Shown piece after piece: positions 15,915-24,357 of a DNA stretch of 64,000 bases. Made by a program: the position numbers and the translations under genes. How positions within the stretch are numbered: the stretch's first letter is position 1; each line of letters opens with the position of its first letter. The notes beneath the pieces are model-generated. The model had not been told where the DNA came from. It made no database searches and saw nothing but the letters and a program-made list of their open reading frames with translations. Location: NCBI RefSeq assembly GCF_000421825.1, contig NZ_ATXT01000019.1, positions 1-64,000 on the forward strand, read 5' to 3'. This DNA is from Humibacter albus DSM 18994. Lineage in GTDB: Bacteria; Actinomycetota; Actinomycetes; Actinomycetales; Microbacteriaceae.

Positions 15915-16963
15915 GCCCGGTCCTCCTCATAGGTGAGCACGAATTGCACGAGGTCGTCGGGCCGCGAGTCGACGAGGCGGTACGCGTCGCCGGCGTCTTC
16001 GATGTCGGCTTCGTGGGTGAGCAGTGGCTCGAGGTCGAGTTCTTGCATGAACTGCGAGACCATCTGCTGGCGCCGCTTCATCGACCAGAGCGGACCGAGA
16101 TTCGGCGAGAGCCCGCCGACCTGCGACGAGATGACGCGCGGTCGGTTGTGGTGGAACTCTCCCGAGAGGCTGAGGCTCTCGAAGGTGCCGCCGTACCATG
16201 ACATGGCGATGACCGTTCCGCAGTAGCCGACGATGCGGATGGCTTCGTTCAAGGCAGGCGATGCGCCGGAGACCTCGATGACGATGTCCGCACCTCGGTT
16301 GCCGGTCAGCGCGCGCACAGCGGCCGCGACCTCAGGCCCGGGAGTCATGGTGAGTTCTGCGCCGAATCGTTCGGCCAGCTCACGTCGATGCGCGACGGAA
16401 TCGATGCCGATGACCCGAACGCCGAGCTTGCGAAGCAACTGCACCTGAATGAGCCCGATCACGCCAAGCCCGGACACCACGACGACGTCGCCGAGGTTCG
16501 GATGCGCATCGAGGATGCCGTTGTACGCGGTGTTGAGGTTGGAGTTGAGGATGCCGATGCGCGGGTCATCCAACTGCGGCAGCGCGATGACCGCTTCCGC
16601 TGGAACGACCGCGGCGGATGCGTGCGGAGTGTAGGTGTAGACCAGGTCTCCGACCTCGACTCCCGTGACCTGCTCGCCGACGGCATCGATACGGCTCACG
16701 GCTGCATAGCCGTAGGCCATCGGATAGTGCCACTCCGGTTCATCCGTCGGTTCGAACAGTCCGGTTTCCGGATCGTGCTTCGTGCGCCACTGGGCAGCGG
16801 AACCGCGGTACACGTTCATCTCCGTGCCTGCGCTGATGCCCGAGTAGAGGGTGGTCAGGAGCACATCCCCGGGTCCCACCTCTGGTAGGTCCTGGTCGAG
16901 CACCTCGACGGTTCGGGGCGCGACCAGGGTGGCGGCGCGGGCGGTGCGTGTCAGTACTGGCAT
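15911..16963 (-). CDS. Zinc-binding dehydrogenase-like MDR oxidoreductase (350 aa)
   Basis: This is an MDR-fold protein with the coenzyme motif VVSGLGVIGLIQ and EVSGASPALNEAI. It lacks the four-cysteine structural zinc loop seen in the operon's other MDR enzyme, so it belongs to a different branch. The N-terminal SGISAGTEMNVYRG fits a catalytic-domain loop with Glu in place of the usual second ligand. ATG 16963 has a GGAGGAG ribosome-binding site. It sits between the permeases and the isomerase and probably performs the first oxidation after uptake. Confidence 0.75.
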   Translation of the reverse strand: MPVLTRTARAATLVAPRTVEVLDQDLPEVGPGDVLLTTLYSGISAGTEMNVYRGSAAQWRTKHDPETGLFEPTDEPEWHYPMAYGYAAVSRIDAVGEQVTGVEVGDLVYTYTPHASAAVVPAEAVIALPQLDDPRIGILNSNLNTAYNGILDAHPNLGDVVVVSGLGVIGLIQVQLLRKLGVRVIGIDSVAHRRELAERFGAELTMTPGPEVAAAVRALTGNRGADIVIEVSGASPALNEAIRIVGYCGTVIAMSWYGGTFESLSLSGEFHHNRPRVISSQVGGLSPNLGPLWSMKRRQQMVSQFMQELDLEPLLTHEADIEDAGDAYRLVDSRPDDLVQFVLTYEEDRA

Positions 16964-16965
16964 TT

Positions 16966-17871
16966 CTATTTGACTCCTCCGGTGGACAGGTTGGACACGA
17001 AGCTTCGTTGGATGAACATGAAGAGCACGGCGACCGGCAACGAGATGACGACACCGAAGGCCATCACCAGCCCGAGGTCGACGCTGTAGAGCTGGAACAG
17101 GGACTGCATCGCCAGCGGCAGGGTCTTCTTGCTGTCGTCGGTGATCAGGCTCAAAGCGAGCAGATACTCACCCCACGAGAGGATGAACGAGAACGCGGTC
17201 ACGGCGGCGAGCGCCGGTCGCAGTAGCGGCAGCACGATGCGCACCAACGCACCGATCCTGGAACAGCCGTCGACGATCGCCGCCTCCTCGAGAGCTGGCG
17301 GAATATCGGCGAGGTAGTTCCTGAGGAGCAAGACAGCGATCGGGATGCCGAGCGTGAGGTGGGCGATCGTGAGCCCGCCGAGAGAGTTGGCCAGTCCGAA
17401 CTGGCGTAGTGCCACCACCAGCGGAACGAGTACCACGAGTCCCGGCACGAGCTGGCCGGCGAGCAGCAGCCCTGCGACGAATCCGCTGCCGCGAAAACGG
17501 AAGCGGCTGAGCGCGTAGGCGGCGAGCGTGGAGATCACGGTGACGGCCACCGCGCTGATGGCCGCGACGATCGCGCTGTTGAGGAACGCCTGCGGCACCG
17601 TCCCGAGCTGGAACAGATTGATGTAGTTGTCGAAGCTCAATCGGGAAGGGATGAGTCCGCCCGCCTTGATGTCGAGGCTCGGCCGGAACGACGCGACGTA
17701 CATCCAGATGATCGGCGCGAGGAAGACGGCGGCAGCCGCGAGTTGTGCGACCGCCCACCACGTCGTGCGTGCACGGTCTCGGCGCAGCAATCGAATCGAC
17801 CGCGCCGACCGCTTGTTTCGAGTCGCCACTTCGGCGCCCTGACGCGCCGGTGATGTAGGAACGGAGACCAT
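16966..17871 (-). CDS. Carbohydrate ABC transporter permease, MalG type (301 aa)
   Basis: This is an inner-membrane subunit of a sugar importer with six predicted helices. The cytoplasmic EAA loop (EEAAIVDGCSRIGALVRIVL) contacts the ATPase. It pairs with the MalF-type subunit encoded just upstream, whose stop overlaps this start by one base (TGATG). The N-terminal ~40 residues are basic and cytoplasmic. No ATPase gene is in the operon. Confidence 0.9.
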   Translation of the reverse strand: MVSVPTSPARQGAEVATRNKRSARSIRLLRRDRARTTWWAVAQLAAAAVFLAPIIWMYVASFRPSLDIKAGGLIPSRLSFDNYINLFQLGTVPQAFLNSAIVAAISAVAVTVISTLAAYALSRFRFRGSGFVAGLLLAGQLVPGLVVLVPLVVALRQFGLANSLGGLTIAHLTLGIPIAVLLLRNYLADIPPALEEAAIVDGCSRIGALVRIVLPLLRPALAAVTAFSFILSWGEYLLALSLITDDSKKTLPLAMQSLFQLYSVDLGLVMAFGVVISLPVAVLFMFIQRSFVSNLSTGGVK

Positions 17872-18785
17872 CAGTCATTCCTCCTGGCAGTCGTTCGCAG
17901 GATTGGCACCACGAGCACGATGGCCAGAAGCAGCATGAGCGTTCCCAACGCCGCGGCCTGACCGGGACTCGCTTGGTTGAAGAACGTCTGGAACAGCTGC
18001 ACTCCGAGCAGCGTCGAAGAGTACCCGGGACCGCCCTGGGTGAGAATCCACACGAGGTCGAAGCTGTAGAAGGCCTGCACACCGAGCACGACGCACATGG
18101 CCCCCAGCGTCGGGCGCAGCATCGGAAGCGTGATGTGCCAGAAGCCCTTGAACCTGTTGGCACCGTCGACGGCGCTCGCCTCGTAGACCTCCTCAGGAAT
18201 GCTCTTGAGCGATGCGAGCAGCGCGATCGTCAGGAACGGGATGCCTTTCCATCCGCTGATCAGCGTGATCGACCAGAGCGAGGTGGAAGGGGTGGCGAGC
18301 GGAGAGGCCGGACCCACGAGACCCAGCGCGTGAAGCAAGCCGTGGAGCGGACCCGAGGTGCCGTCATACAGGAACAGCCACGCGTAGGCGAGGACCACGA
18401 ACGGCGTGATCCACGGAATCATGACCAGTCCGGTCAGCGTGCCGGTGATCGGTGTGCGCCGGTTGAGCAGGAGCGCGAACGGCACAGCGACGACCACTTC
18501 GATGATCAGGGTGCCGATCGTCCAGCCGACCGTGCGCGCCACGTTCCCCCAGAAGTTCGGGTCGTTGAGGACGGCGACGTAGGCGTCGATCCCCTGCAGG
18601 CTCGGTGACTGCGAGTGGAGCAGGCTCCAGTTCGTGAACGACAGGTAGAGACCATAGAAGAGAGGCGCGATCGTCAGTAATCCGACGATGACCATCGCTG
18701 GTGTGACGTAGTACCAGGGGTTGGTCCCGCCGCGAGCGCGGCGGGACCTTCCCAGCGTCGTGGAGCGGAGAGCGGCAGTCGTCAT
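17871..18785 (-). CDS. Carbohydrate ABC transporter permease, MalF type (304 aa)
   Basis: This is the partner permease of the sugar importer. The EAA motif is YEASAVDGANRFKGFWHITL, and helices begin with YYVTPAMVIVGLLTIAPLFYG. The gene overlaps the binding-protein gene by 4 nt (ATGA) and the MalG-type gene by 1 nt, so the three are made in a coupled way. Confidence 0.9.
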   Translation of the reverse strand: MTTAALRSTTLGRSRRARGGTNPWYYVTPAMVIVGLLTIAPLFYGLYLSFTNWSLLHSQSPSLQGIDAYVAVLNDPNFWGNVARTVGWTIGTLIIEVVVAVPFALLLNRRTPITGTLTGLVMIPWITPFVVLAYAWLFLYDGTSGPLHGLLHALGLVGPASPLATPSTSLWSITLISGWKGIPFLTIALLASLKSIPEEVYEASAVDGANRFKGFWHITLPMLRPTLGAMCVVLGVQAFYSFDLVWILTQGGPGYSSTLLGVQLFQTFFNQASPGQAAALGTLMLLLAIVLVVPILRTTARRND

Positions 18786-20089
18786 TTGGCGAGGATGCCG
18801 TTGATGTTGCTGCAGAGCTGCTTCGTCGCGGCGTCCACGCTGAGCGCGCCGGTGGCGACCTGTTGCACGGCGGTCTGGACCGAGGCGGTCTCGATCTCAC
18901 CCATCTTCGGGCTCGGACCGGCCGGGTACTGGTACGGGTACGCCTTGGTCAGCTGCTTTGCGAAGCCGGTGAACGGTTCGGTGTTCCACGGTGCGGAGTT
19001 CGCGAGCGACTTTCGTCCCGGCAGGATGCCGCTGGTTGCGGCGATCTCCTTGAGTCCGCCCTTCGGGCTCGTCGCGAAGTGGATCCACTTCGCCGCCGCG
19101 TCAGGAACCTTCGTGGAGTTCCACATCACGAGCGGCCACCCACCCAGGAAGCCGAACTGTCCCTTCGGGCCTGAGGGGATCGGAGCGATGCCGACATCCT
19201 TCAGCAAGGACGGGTTCTGGTCCTTGATCTGCGTGTAGAGACCGGGGCCCTGGATCTCCATCGCCGCCCCGCCCGACATGAAGAGGTTGTCGAGATCGCT
19301 CGCCTGCTGGTTGGCGGCATCCGTGGTGGTCAGGCCCGCCTTGGCGATGCCCGAGTAGTAGGTGAGGGCATCCTTGAACTGCTTCGTGTCCAGTCCGCAC
19401 TTGCCCGACGAGTTGAAGAGTTGGGCTCCGTAGGACAGATATACCGACATGAAGGTCTGCACCGTGATGTACTGGTTGCTCATCGGCGCCGCCCATGGCA
19501 CCTTGCCCGTGCTCTTCAGCGCGGTGGCCGCCTTCTGCATCTCCTCCCACGTGGTAGGAGGAGTATCCGGATCCAGCCCGGCCTGCTTGAACAGCGCTTT
19601 GTTGTAGTAGACCATGCGCGTCTCGTCGGCGACCGGTGAGCCATAGAGCTTGCCCTTGTACGTGTAGTACGACGTGTCTCCGGAGTACATGTCGTCCTTG
19701 ATGTTCTGGCCCTCCTCCTTCGACCACGCGTCGATGTAGGAGTCCAGCGGCTTCAGGTTTCCGGAGGCCGCGTACTGCGCCACCACGTCGTTGCCGAGCA
19801 TGGAGACATCTGGAAGCCCGCCGCCGGCGATGGCCGTCGTGATCTTCTGCTGCTGGTTGGCCCACGGCACGATCTGCATCTTGACGGTGATCTTCGGGTT
19901 CTTCTTCTCGAACGCCGCGATGGCGTCGTTGTACGCCTTGATCGTCGGCTTCGCCGTGTCGAACTGCCAGAACGTCACGGTCTGTTTGCCCGAGTCCTTC
20001 GAAGGGTCTCCGGAGCTCGAGCATGCGGTCAGCCCGGCCACGAGTGCGGCGACGCTGGCAGCCGCAACGAGAGTGCGACCTACTTTCAC
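18782..20089 (-). CDS. Sugar-binding lipoprotein of ABC transporter (435 aa)
   Basis: This is a family 1 extracellular solute-binding protein. The signal peptide (LVAAASVAALVAGLTACSSS) ends in a lipobox LTAC, so it is anchored to the outer face of the membrane. The mature part starts VTFWQFDTAKPTIK, typical for oligosaccharide or sugar binders. The start is GTG 20089 with an AGGAAG ribosome-binding site. It is the first gene of the minus-strand operon ending at 12396 and is divergent from a TetR gene, the obvious candidate regulator. Confidence 0.9.
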   Translation of the reverse strand: MKVGRTLVAAASVAALVAGLTACSSSGDPSKDSGKQTVTFWQFDTAKPTIKAYNDAIAAFEKKNPKITVKMQIVPWANQQQKITTAIAGGGLPDVSMLGNDVVAQYAASGNLKPLDSYIDAWSKEEGQNIKDDMYSGDTSYYTYKGKLYGSPVADETRMVYYNKALFKQAGLDPDTPPTTWEEMQKAATALKSTGKVPWAAPMSNQYITVQTFMSVYLSYGAQLFNSSGKCGLDTKQFKDALTYYSGIAKAGLTTTDAANQQASDLDNLFMSGGAAMEIQGPGLYTQIKDQNPSLLKDVGIAPIPSGPKGQFGFLGGWPLVMWNSTKVPDAAAKWIHFATSPKGGLKEIAATSGILPGRKSLANSAPWNTEPFTGFAKQLTKAYPYQYPAGPSPKMGEIETASVQTAVQQVATGALSVDAATKQLCSNINGILAK

Positions 20090-20218
20090 GGGAGCTTCCT
20101 CACTTCCTTGTGATGGATACCTGCTGTGTGCGGCACCCTTGGTGAAACTAGAACGTAGGCCATTTTTGAATCATGTGCAATGTCCAGTTTCCAAAACGTG
20201 ATGCTGTACAGTGACAAC

Positions 20219-20884
20219 ATGTCTGAACGGGAAGTGGCATACGAGCGGGGGCAGTACGCCAAGGGCCGGGAACGAAGGGAAGCGATCCTTCGCACCACAC
20301 TCGATGTCTTCTCGAAGGTCGGCTACCGGGGCGCATCGCTGCGTGCGATCGCCCGGCAGCTCGACATCAGCCCGACTCTCCTGCAGCACTACTTCCCCAC
20401 CCGGGAAGAACTGCTCATCGAGATCATCAAGGCGTGGGATGACGAGAACGACGAGCTCGGCGCCGGCATGACCTTCATCGATCACTGGCTGAACAACATC
20501 CGGCACAACACGCAGATCCCCGGGCTCGTGCACCTCTACACCGCGCTCGCGGTCGAGGCATCCGATCCCGACCATTCCGCGCGCCCGTTCTTCGCCGAAC
20601 GCTACGCAAAGCTGACCGACCAGATCGTCGGCGACCTGCGCCAGCAGCAGAACGACGGCCTCATGTCGCACGACGCAGATCTTCCGCGGATCGCCCGGCT
20701 GCTCATCGCCGCCTGCGAGGGCCTGCAGATCCGGTGGTTGCACGCTCCGGACTTCGACATGTACGACGAGTTCGTCTTTCTCCTGAGAACCTTCGGCATC
20801 GCGGGACCGCTCGGGAACCTGTCCGCGCGCGGTAACGAGGATCGTCAGGCACACAGCGCGTCACGCAAAGTCAGCGCGGGTTAG
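20219..20884 (+). CDS. TetR-family transcriptional regulator (221 aa)
   Basis: The helix-turn-helix GASLRAIARQLDISPTLLQH followed by YFPTREELLIEII is typical TetR. The C-terminal ligand domain is unspecific. Start ATG 20219 (MSEREVAYERGQ) is preferred over the in-frame ATG at 20180 because TetR proteins begin close to the helix-turn-helix. It is divergent from the sugar operon with 129 bp between starts and probably represses it until an inducer is bound. The last codons lie in the first copy of a 17-bp tandem repeat, so the C-terminus may have been altered. Confidence 0.85.
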   Translation: MSEREVAYERGQYAKGRERREAILRTTLDVFSKVGYRGASLRAIARQLDISPTLLQHYFPTREELLIEIIKAWDDENDELGAGMTFIDHWLNNIRHNTQIPGLVHLYTALAVEASDPDHSARPFFAERYAKLTDQIVGDLRQQQNDGLMSHDADLPRIARLLIAACEGLQIRWLHAPDFDMYDEFVFLLRTFGIAGPLGNLSARGNEDRQAHSASRKVSAG

Positions 20885-20918
20885 AAGTCAGCACAGGTTG
20901 TAAGTCAGCACAGGTTAG
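20868..20918 (+). repeat. 17-bp tandem repeat, three copies
   Basis: Copies at 20868-20884, 20885-20901 and 20902-20918 share AAGTCAGC followed by a GGTT block. The first copy codes for the end of the TetR protein; the others lie after its stop. It probably arose by replication slippage. Confidence 0.7.
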
Positions 20919-20945
20919 CTGCGCCGAGGCGCGACTCGGCCGCAC

Positions 20946-21536
20946 TCAGGAGAGCGCCGACGACTCTCGCTTCACGAGCGTGCACGGGACCAGGCGCACG
21001 CCGGGTTCAACGGGCTGTCCGCCGACGATGTCGAGAAGGATGTCAGCGGCCCGGTGGCCTATCTGCGCGAGGTTCAGGTCGACTGTGGTCAGTGGCGGCC
21101 GGGAGGCGGCAACCATGACATCCCAGTTGTCCACACCGACCACGGCGACATCCTGCGGGATGCGTTTGCTACTTTCACGCAGGGCATCCGCCACCCCGCG
21201 GGCGATCTGGTCGCTCGCAGCGAAGACGGCGTCGAACTCGAGGCCGCGCCGCAGCAGCAGTGCTGCTGCTTCGCGTCCCCAGTGCTCACTCCAGTCGCCG
21301 CTCAGCGGGGTTCCACCGACGAGCTCGAGGCCGGCTTCTGCCAGAGCCTCGACCGTTCCGGCGGCGCGGTTCTGAGCAGCTGCATTCTGCGTCGGTCCGT
21401 TGACCATCGCGATGCGCGTGCGACCGGTTTCAACGAGGTGTTCAACAGCCAGTCGCGCTCCTCCTGCATCGACCTTGCCGATGTGCCGGGCATCGATGAA
21501 CGCGGTGTGCGAACGCCCGGCGGCCACGCGTTGCAT
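20946..21536 (-). pseudogene. LacI-family regulator lacking its DNA-binding half
   Basis: Only the C-terminal sugar-binding region remains: VDAGGARLAVEHLVETGR, then RIAMVNGP, then FDAVFAASDQIARGV, then VAVVGVDNWD, then PPLTTVDLN. A normal protein has ~130 more N-terminal residues including the helix-turn-helix. In the upstream direction the frame meets a stop directly before the first ATG, and the third attachment-type repeat lies about 70 bp away. The gene was evidently cut when this segment was joined to the repeat. It may once have regulated the adjacent sugar operon. Confidence 0.8.
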
Positions 21537-21607
21537 CTATGGCCTCCCACGCCAGCACCCGAAAACGCCGGAGTCACACGGAACATGCACCTTCATGTCG
21601 ATAGAAC

Positions 21608-21637
21608 TGCAAAAGTTCGAATCCCCCATCCTCCGCC
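21608..21637 (+). repeat. Attachment-type repeat copy 3 (tRNA-Ser 3' end)
   Basis: Thirty bases are identical to the 3' part of the repeats at 1455 and 11593, starting at TGCAAAAGTTCG. The 5' extension is similar but diverged (about 19 of 25). It is followed by bases resembling an insertion-sequence end (GTGTGATGTCGCGGGACATC, 21638-21657) and then ordinary chromosomal-type genes. Confidence 0.7.
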
Positions 21638-21735
21638 GTGTGATGTCGCGGGACATCGTGACCGGTCGGGCCCTCGGTTTGGAGGGTTCAACCGCTTTTG
21701 GTTGGACGAGTCGAGCGTTGTACCCGCTGCCGCCG

Positions 21736-22662
21736 TCAGCGCTCGGTGTTCTCGTCGTTCTCGCCCCTCACCAGCGCGAACAGGTCGCCCGTAAGGCCGA
21801 GATGCCGAAGCTTGTCGGGGTTCAGCTGGTTCGACAGCGACTGGATCGCGCCGCCGGAGATGTGCAGGATGAGCACTGACAGCGTCGCGTCATTCGCACC
21901 GCGGAACACCAAAATGTGCTCCCCGTTGGCGAAGACGGGCTCGGCGCGCACACCGAGCCTCTCGCCGCGACGCATGAGCCCGATGAGGAATCGGGCGACG
22001 GCGACGTCTCCTTGCATCGGATGCTGGATGGCCGGCGCCTTGCCGCCGCCGTCGGCCGTCAGCACCACGTCGTTCGCGAGCACGCGCACGACGCCATCCA
22101 CGTCGCCATTGCGTAGAGCCCGAAGGAAGTCTTGGGCAAGACGGGCGGAACGGGCCCGGTCCACCTCGAACCGAACACCATCCGCCCCCACGCGCAGGCG
22201 GGCGCGATGCAGGATCTGGCGGCACCCAGCGGGCGTGCGCTCCACGATCTCGGCGATCTCGTCGTAGTCGAGGCCGAGCGAATCATGCAGCACGAACACG
22301 GCCCGCTCCACGGGGCCGAGCCGTTCGAGCATCCTGAGCACGGCCATGGACGCCGTCTCATCATGCTCGACCTGCCGCCCAGGGTCGACATCGTCGATAA
22401 GCAACGGCTCGGGCAGCCACGGGCCGACGTACATCTCGCGGGTACGGCGCGCCGAACGAAGCGCGTCGATCGAGAGACGCGTCGTCACCGTCGAGGCGAA
22501 GGCATCCGGTCGCTCGATGACCTCGCCTGCCCGCATGTGCTCGTGCAGGCGCAGCAGCCCGGACTGCACGACATCTTCCGCGTCGGTAACGCTACCGAGC
22601 ATCCGATACGCGATCGAGAACATGAGCGGACGGAGCGCCTCGGCTTCGACGGCGAGATCCAT
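21736..22662 (-). CDS. ECF41-type RNA polymerase sigma factor with SnoaL-like C-terminal domain (308 aa)
   Basis: This is an extracytoplasmic-function sigma factor. Sigma2 is in LMFSIAYRMLGSVTDAEDVV and sigma4 in LLVLHDSLGLDYDEIAEIVE-like sequence. Three ECF41 hallmarks are visible: WLPEPL in the linker between the two domains, DGGGK in the C-terminal extension, and NPDKL near the end. In this group the SnoaL-like extension modulates activity instead of a separate anti-sigma factor. Start ATG 22662 (MDLAVEAEALRPLM) fits the sigma2 boundary; ATG 22695 is an alternative. It is divergent from an epimerase gene, the typical ECF41 partner, with a matching promoter between them. Confidence 0.85.
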   Translation of the reverse strand: MDLAVEAEALRPLMFSIAYRMLGSVTDAEDVVQSGLLRLHEHMRAGEVIERPDAFASTVTTRLSIDALRSARRTREMYVGPWLPEPLLIDDVDPGRQVEHDETASMAVLRMLERLGPVERAVFVLHDSLGLDYDEIAEIVERTPAGCRQILHRARLRVGADGVRFEVDRARSARLAQDFLRALRNGDVDGVVRVLANDVVLTADGGGKAPAIQHPMQGDVAVARFLIGLMRRGERLGVRAEPVFANGEHILVFRGANDATLSVLILHISGGAIQSLSNQLNPDKLRHLGLTGDLFALVRGENDENTER

Positions 22663-22673
22663 GCTGGGGAGTC

Positions 22674-22700
22674 TGTCACACGCAGGCACTGTCATCCGTC
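22674..22700 (+). promoter_or_regulatory. ECF41-type promoter for the epimerase gene
   Basis: TGTCACA (22674-22680) and CGTC (22697-22700) are separated by exactly 16 bp. This agrees with the promoter motif I recall for ECF41 sigma factors (TGTCACA, 16-bp spacer, CGTC). The epimerase ATG follows 28 bp downstream with a CAGGAGA ribosome-binding site. The sigma factor encoded next door should drive it. Confidence 0.75.
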
Positions 22701-22728
22701 GAAGGGGATGACAGACAGGAGAAACACC

Positions 22729-23664
22729 ATGAAGGTATTCATCGCAGGCGCCACCGGGGCCATCGGATCTCGGCTCGTTCCCCTTCTCGTGGCCGAAGGT
22801 CACCAGGTCATCGGAACGTCCCGTTCTGCCAAGGGCACGAGCCGCATCGATGCTGCGGGCGGTCACGGCGTCATCATGGACGGCCTGGATGCGGACTCCG
22901 TTCGACGAGCGGTGCTGGATGCCCGGCCCGACGTCATCGTCCATGAGCTCACCTCTCTGGCGGGAAGCATAAATCTCAAGAAGCTCGACTCATCCTTCGC
23001 CGTCACCAATCAGCTGCGCACGCGCGCCACAGATGCGCTGCTCGCCGCTGGACGGCAGGCCGGAACGAGTCGCTTCGTCGTGCAGAGCTTCACTGGGTGG
23101 ACGAACGAGCACACCGGGTCCTGGGTGAAGACCGAGGAAGACCCGCTAGAGCCTCATCCCGTCGCATCCGCACGCGAGAGCCTGGCCGCGATCACCCACC
23201 TCGAGGCAGCGACCTTCGCAGCGGGCGGACTCGTCGTTCGATACGGGCCTCTGTACGGCCCGGGTCAGAGCCTCGGCACGGGCGGCGAGATGCTCGAGCT
23301 GGTCGCCAAAGGCAAGATGCCCGTGGTCGGTGGCGGTCGCGGGGTCTGGTCATTCACTCACATCGATGACGCGGCGATGGCGACGGCTGCGGCTGCGACC
23401 CGCGGCGAGCCGGGCCTGTACAACATCGTCGACGATGACCCTGCCACCGTGTCCGAGTGGCTTCCGGTGCTCGCCAGCGCGGCTGGCGGCAAGAAGCCGA
23501 TGCGCATTCCCGCATGGATGGCGCGTCCGATGATCGGTGACTTCGGCGTGCAGTGGATGACGACGGCACGCGGATCTTCGAACGCGAAGGCGAAAGCCGT
23601 GCTCGGCTGGGCGCCGCGCTACGCAAGCTGGCGTGAGGGGTTCCGGACCGGTCTCGGCGCGTAG
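22729..23664 (+). CDS. NAD-dependent epimerase/dehydratase family protein (311 aa)
   Basis: This is an extended-SDR protein with the nucleotide-binding motif GATGAIGSRLVP at the N-terminus and a C-terminal ASWREGFRTGL end. The usual YxxxK is poorly visible, as in many atypical epimerases. ATG 22729 follows CAGGAGAAACACC. ECF41 sigma factors are characteristically paired with such oxidoreductase/epimerase proteins, and the upstream ECF41 promoter makes this the regulated target. The physiological substrate is unknown. Confidence 0.85.
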   Translation: MKVFIAGATGAIGSRLVPLLVAEGHQVIGTSRSAKGTSRIDAAGGHGVIMDGLDADSVRRAVLDARPDVIVHELTSLAGSINLKKLDSSFAVTNQLRTRATDALLAAGRQAGTSRFVVQSFTGWTNEHTGSWVKTEEDPLEPHPVASARESLAAITHLEAATFAAGGLVVRYGPLYGPGQSLGTGGEMLELVAKGKMPVVGGGRGVWSFTHIDDAAMATAAAATRGEPGLYNIVDDDPATVSEWLPVLASAAGGKKPMRIPAWMARPMIGDFGVQWMTTARGSSNAKAKAVLGWAPRYASWREGFRTGLGA

Positions 23665-24357
23665 CCGAGTCGTGGACGCTGACCGCGCGGGTTCTACGTG
23701 CTGGCGGGCGTGCCGACGGGATGTCCGTGACGGTCTCGAGCTCCCGCAGTCCGCCCCTGGAGGATCTGCGCATCCTGAGCGGCCCGCGCATGCTGACAAG
23801 ACCCTTGAGGAAAGACTGCGGCGACGCTGCGCGACCTGTACTGGTCTGTTGAGCTTCGTCCTCCATACTCGTATCAGTTGCAGCGACCCGAAAGCTGCAG
23901 CACCGTGGCGATGACCCGAACTAGCCACATGACGCACGCCCCCACCACCTCGTCCCCGGAGGTCGGTGGGGGCGATCGTCGTTTCAGCGGTGAGAGGATC
24001 CCTGCTGAAGGTGATCGCCGCGGGGCGGACATGACAGCGACAGCGACGACGTCCCTCGCGCTCACCGGCTACGCTGGGCCGACGGATACCGCGTGGTCCG
24101 TGCTCGAACTCGCCCGGTATGCGATCGGTGGCCTCGCCGCCCACTCGTCCGCCAGGCGGAATCGCGCACGGCGCTCGCGCTCGACGTGACCCGCGACCGT
24201 GGTGATCGCCGCGAAGCTCGTATCCGTCTGCCGCGAGCGCGAGCCGCAGCACGTCGACAGAGTTTTTCTCGACCCCGACCGGGATGAGGATGCGCGTCGT
24301 CGGCACAGCGGGCCCGCGTCCCGCACCTCGAAGAGCCACCACCTGCAAGGAGAAGCC
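23665..24357. other. Intergenic region with a possible decayed universal-stress-protein piece
   Basis: No intact gene is supported. On the minus strand near 24200-24310, [20 protein letters not shown] followed, after a frame change, by [15 protein letters not shown] resembles the start of a UspA protein (RILVPVDGS..S..ALRLA). Nothing else of the fold is recognisable and no start or stop frames it. A ribosome-binding site for the downstream gene lies at about 24347-24351. Confidence 0.35.

Noticed and set aside
20090-20218. Promoters and a TetR operator in the divergent region
   Set aside because: A TTGCAC-N17-TACGTT pair can be drawn for the minus strand, but the match is weak and no clear palindrome is visible, so no site is called.
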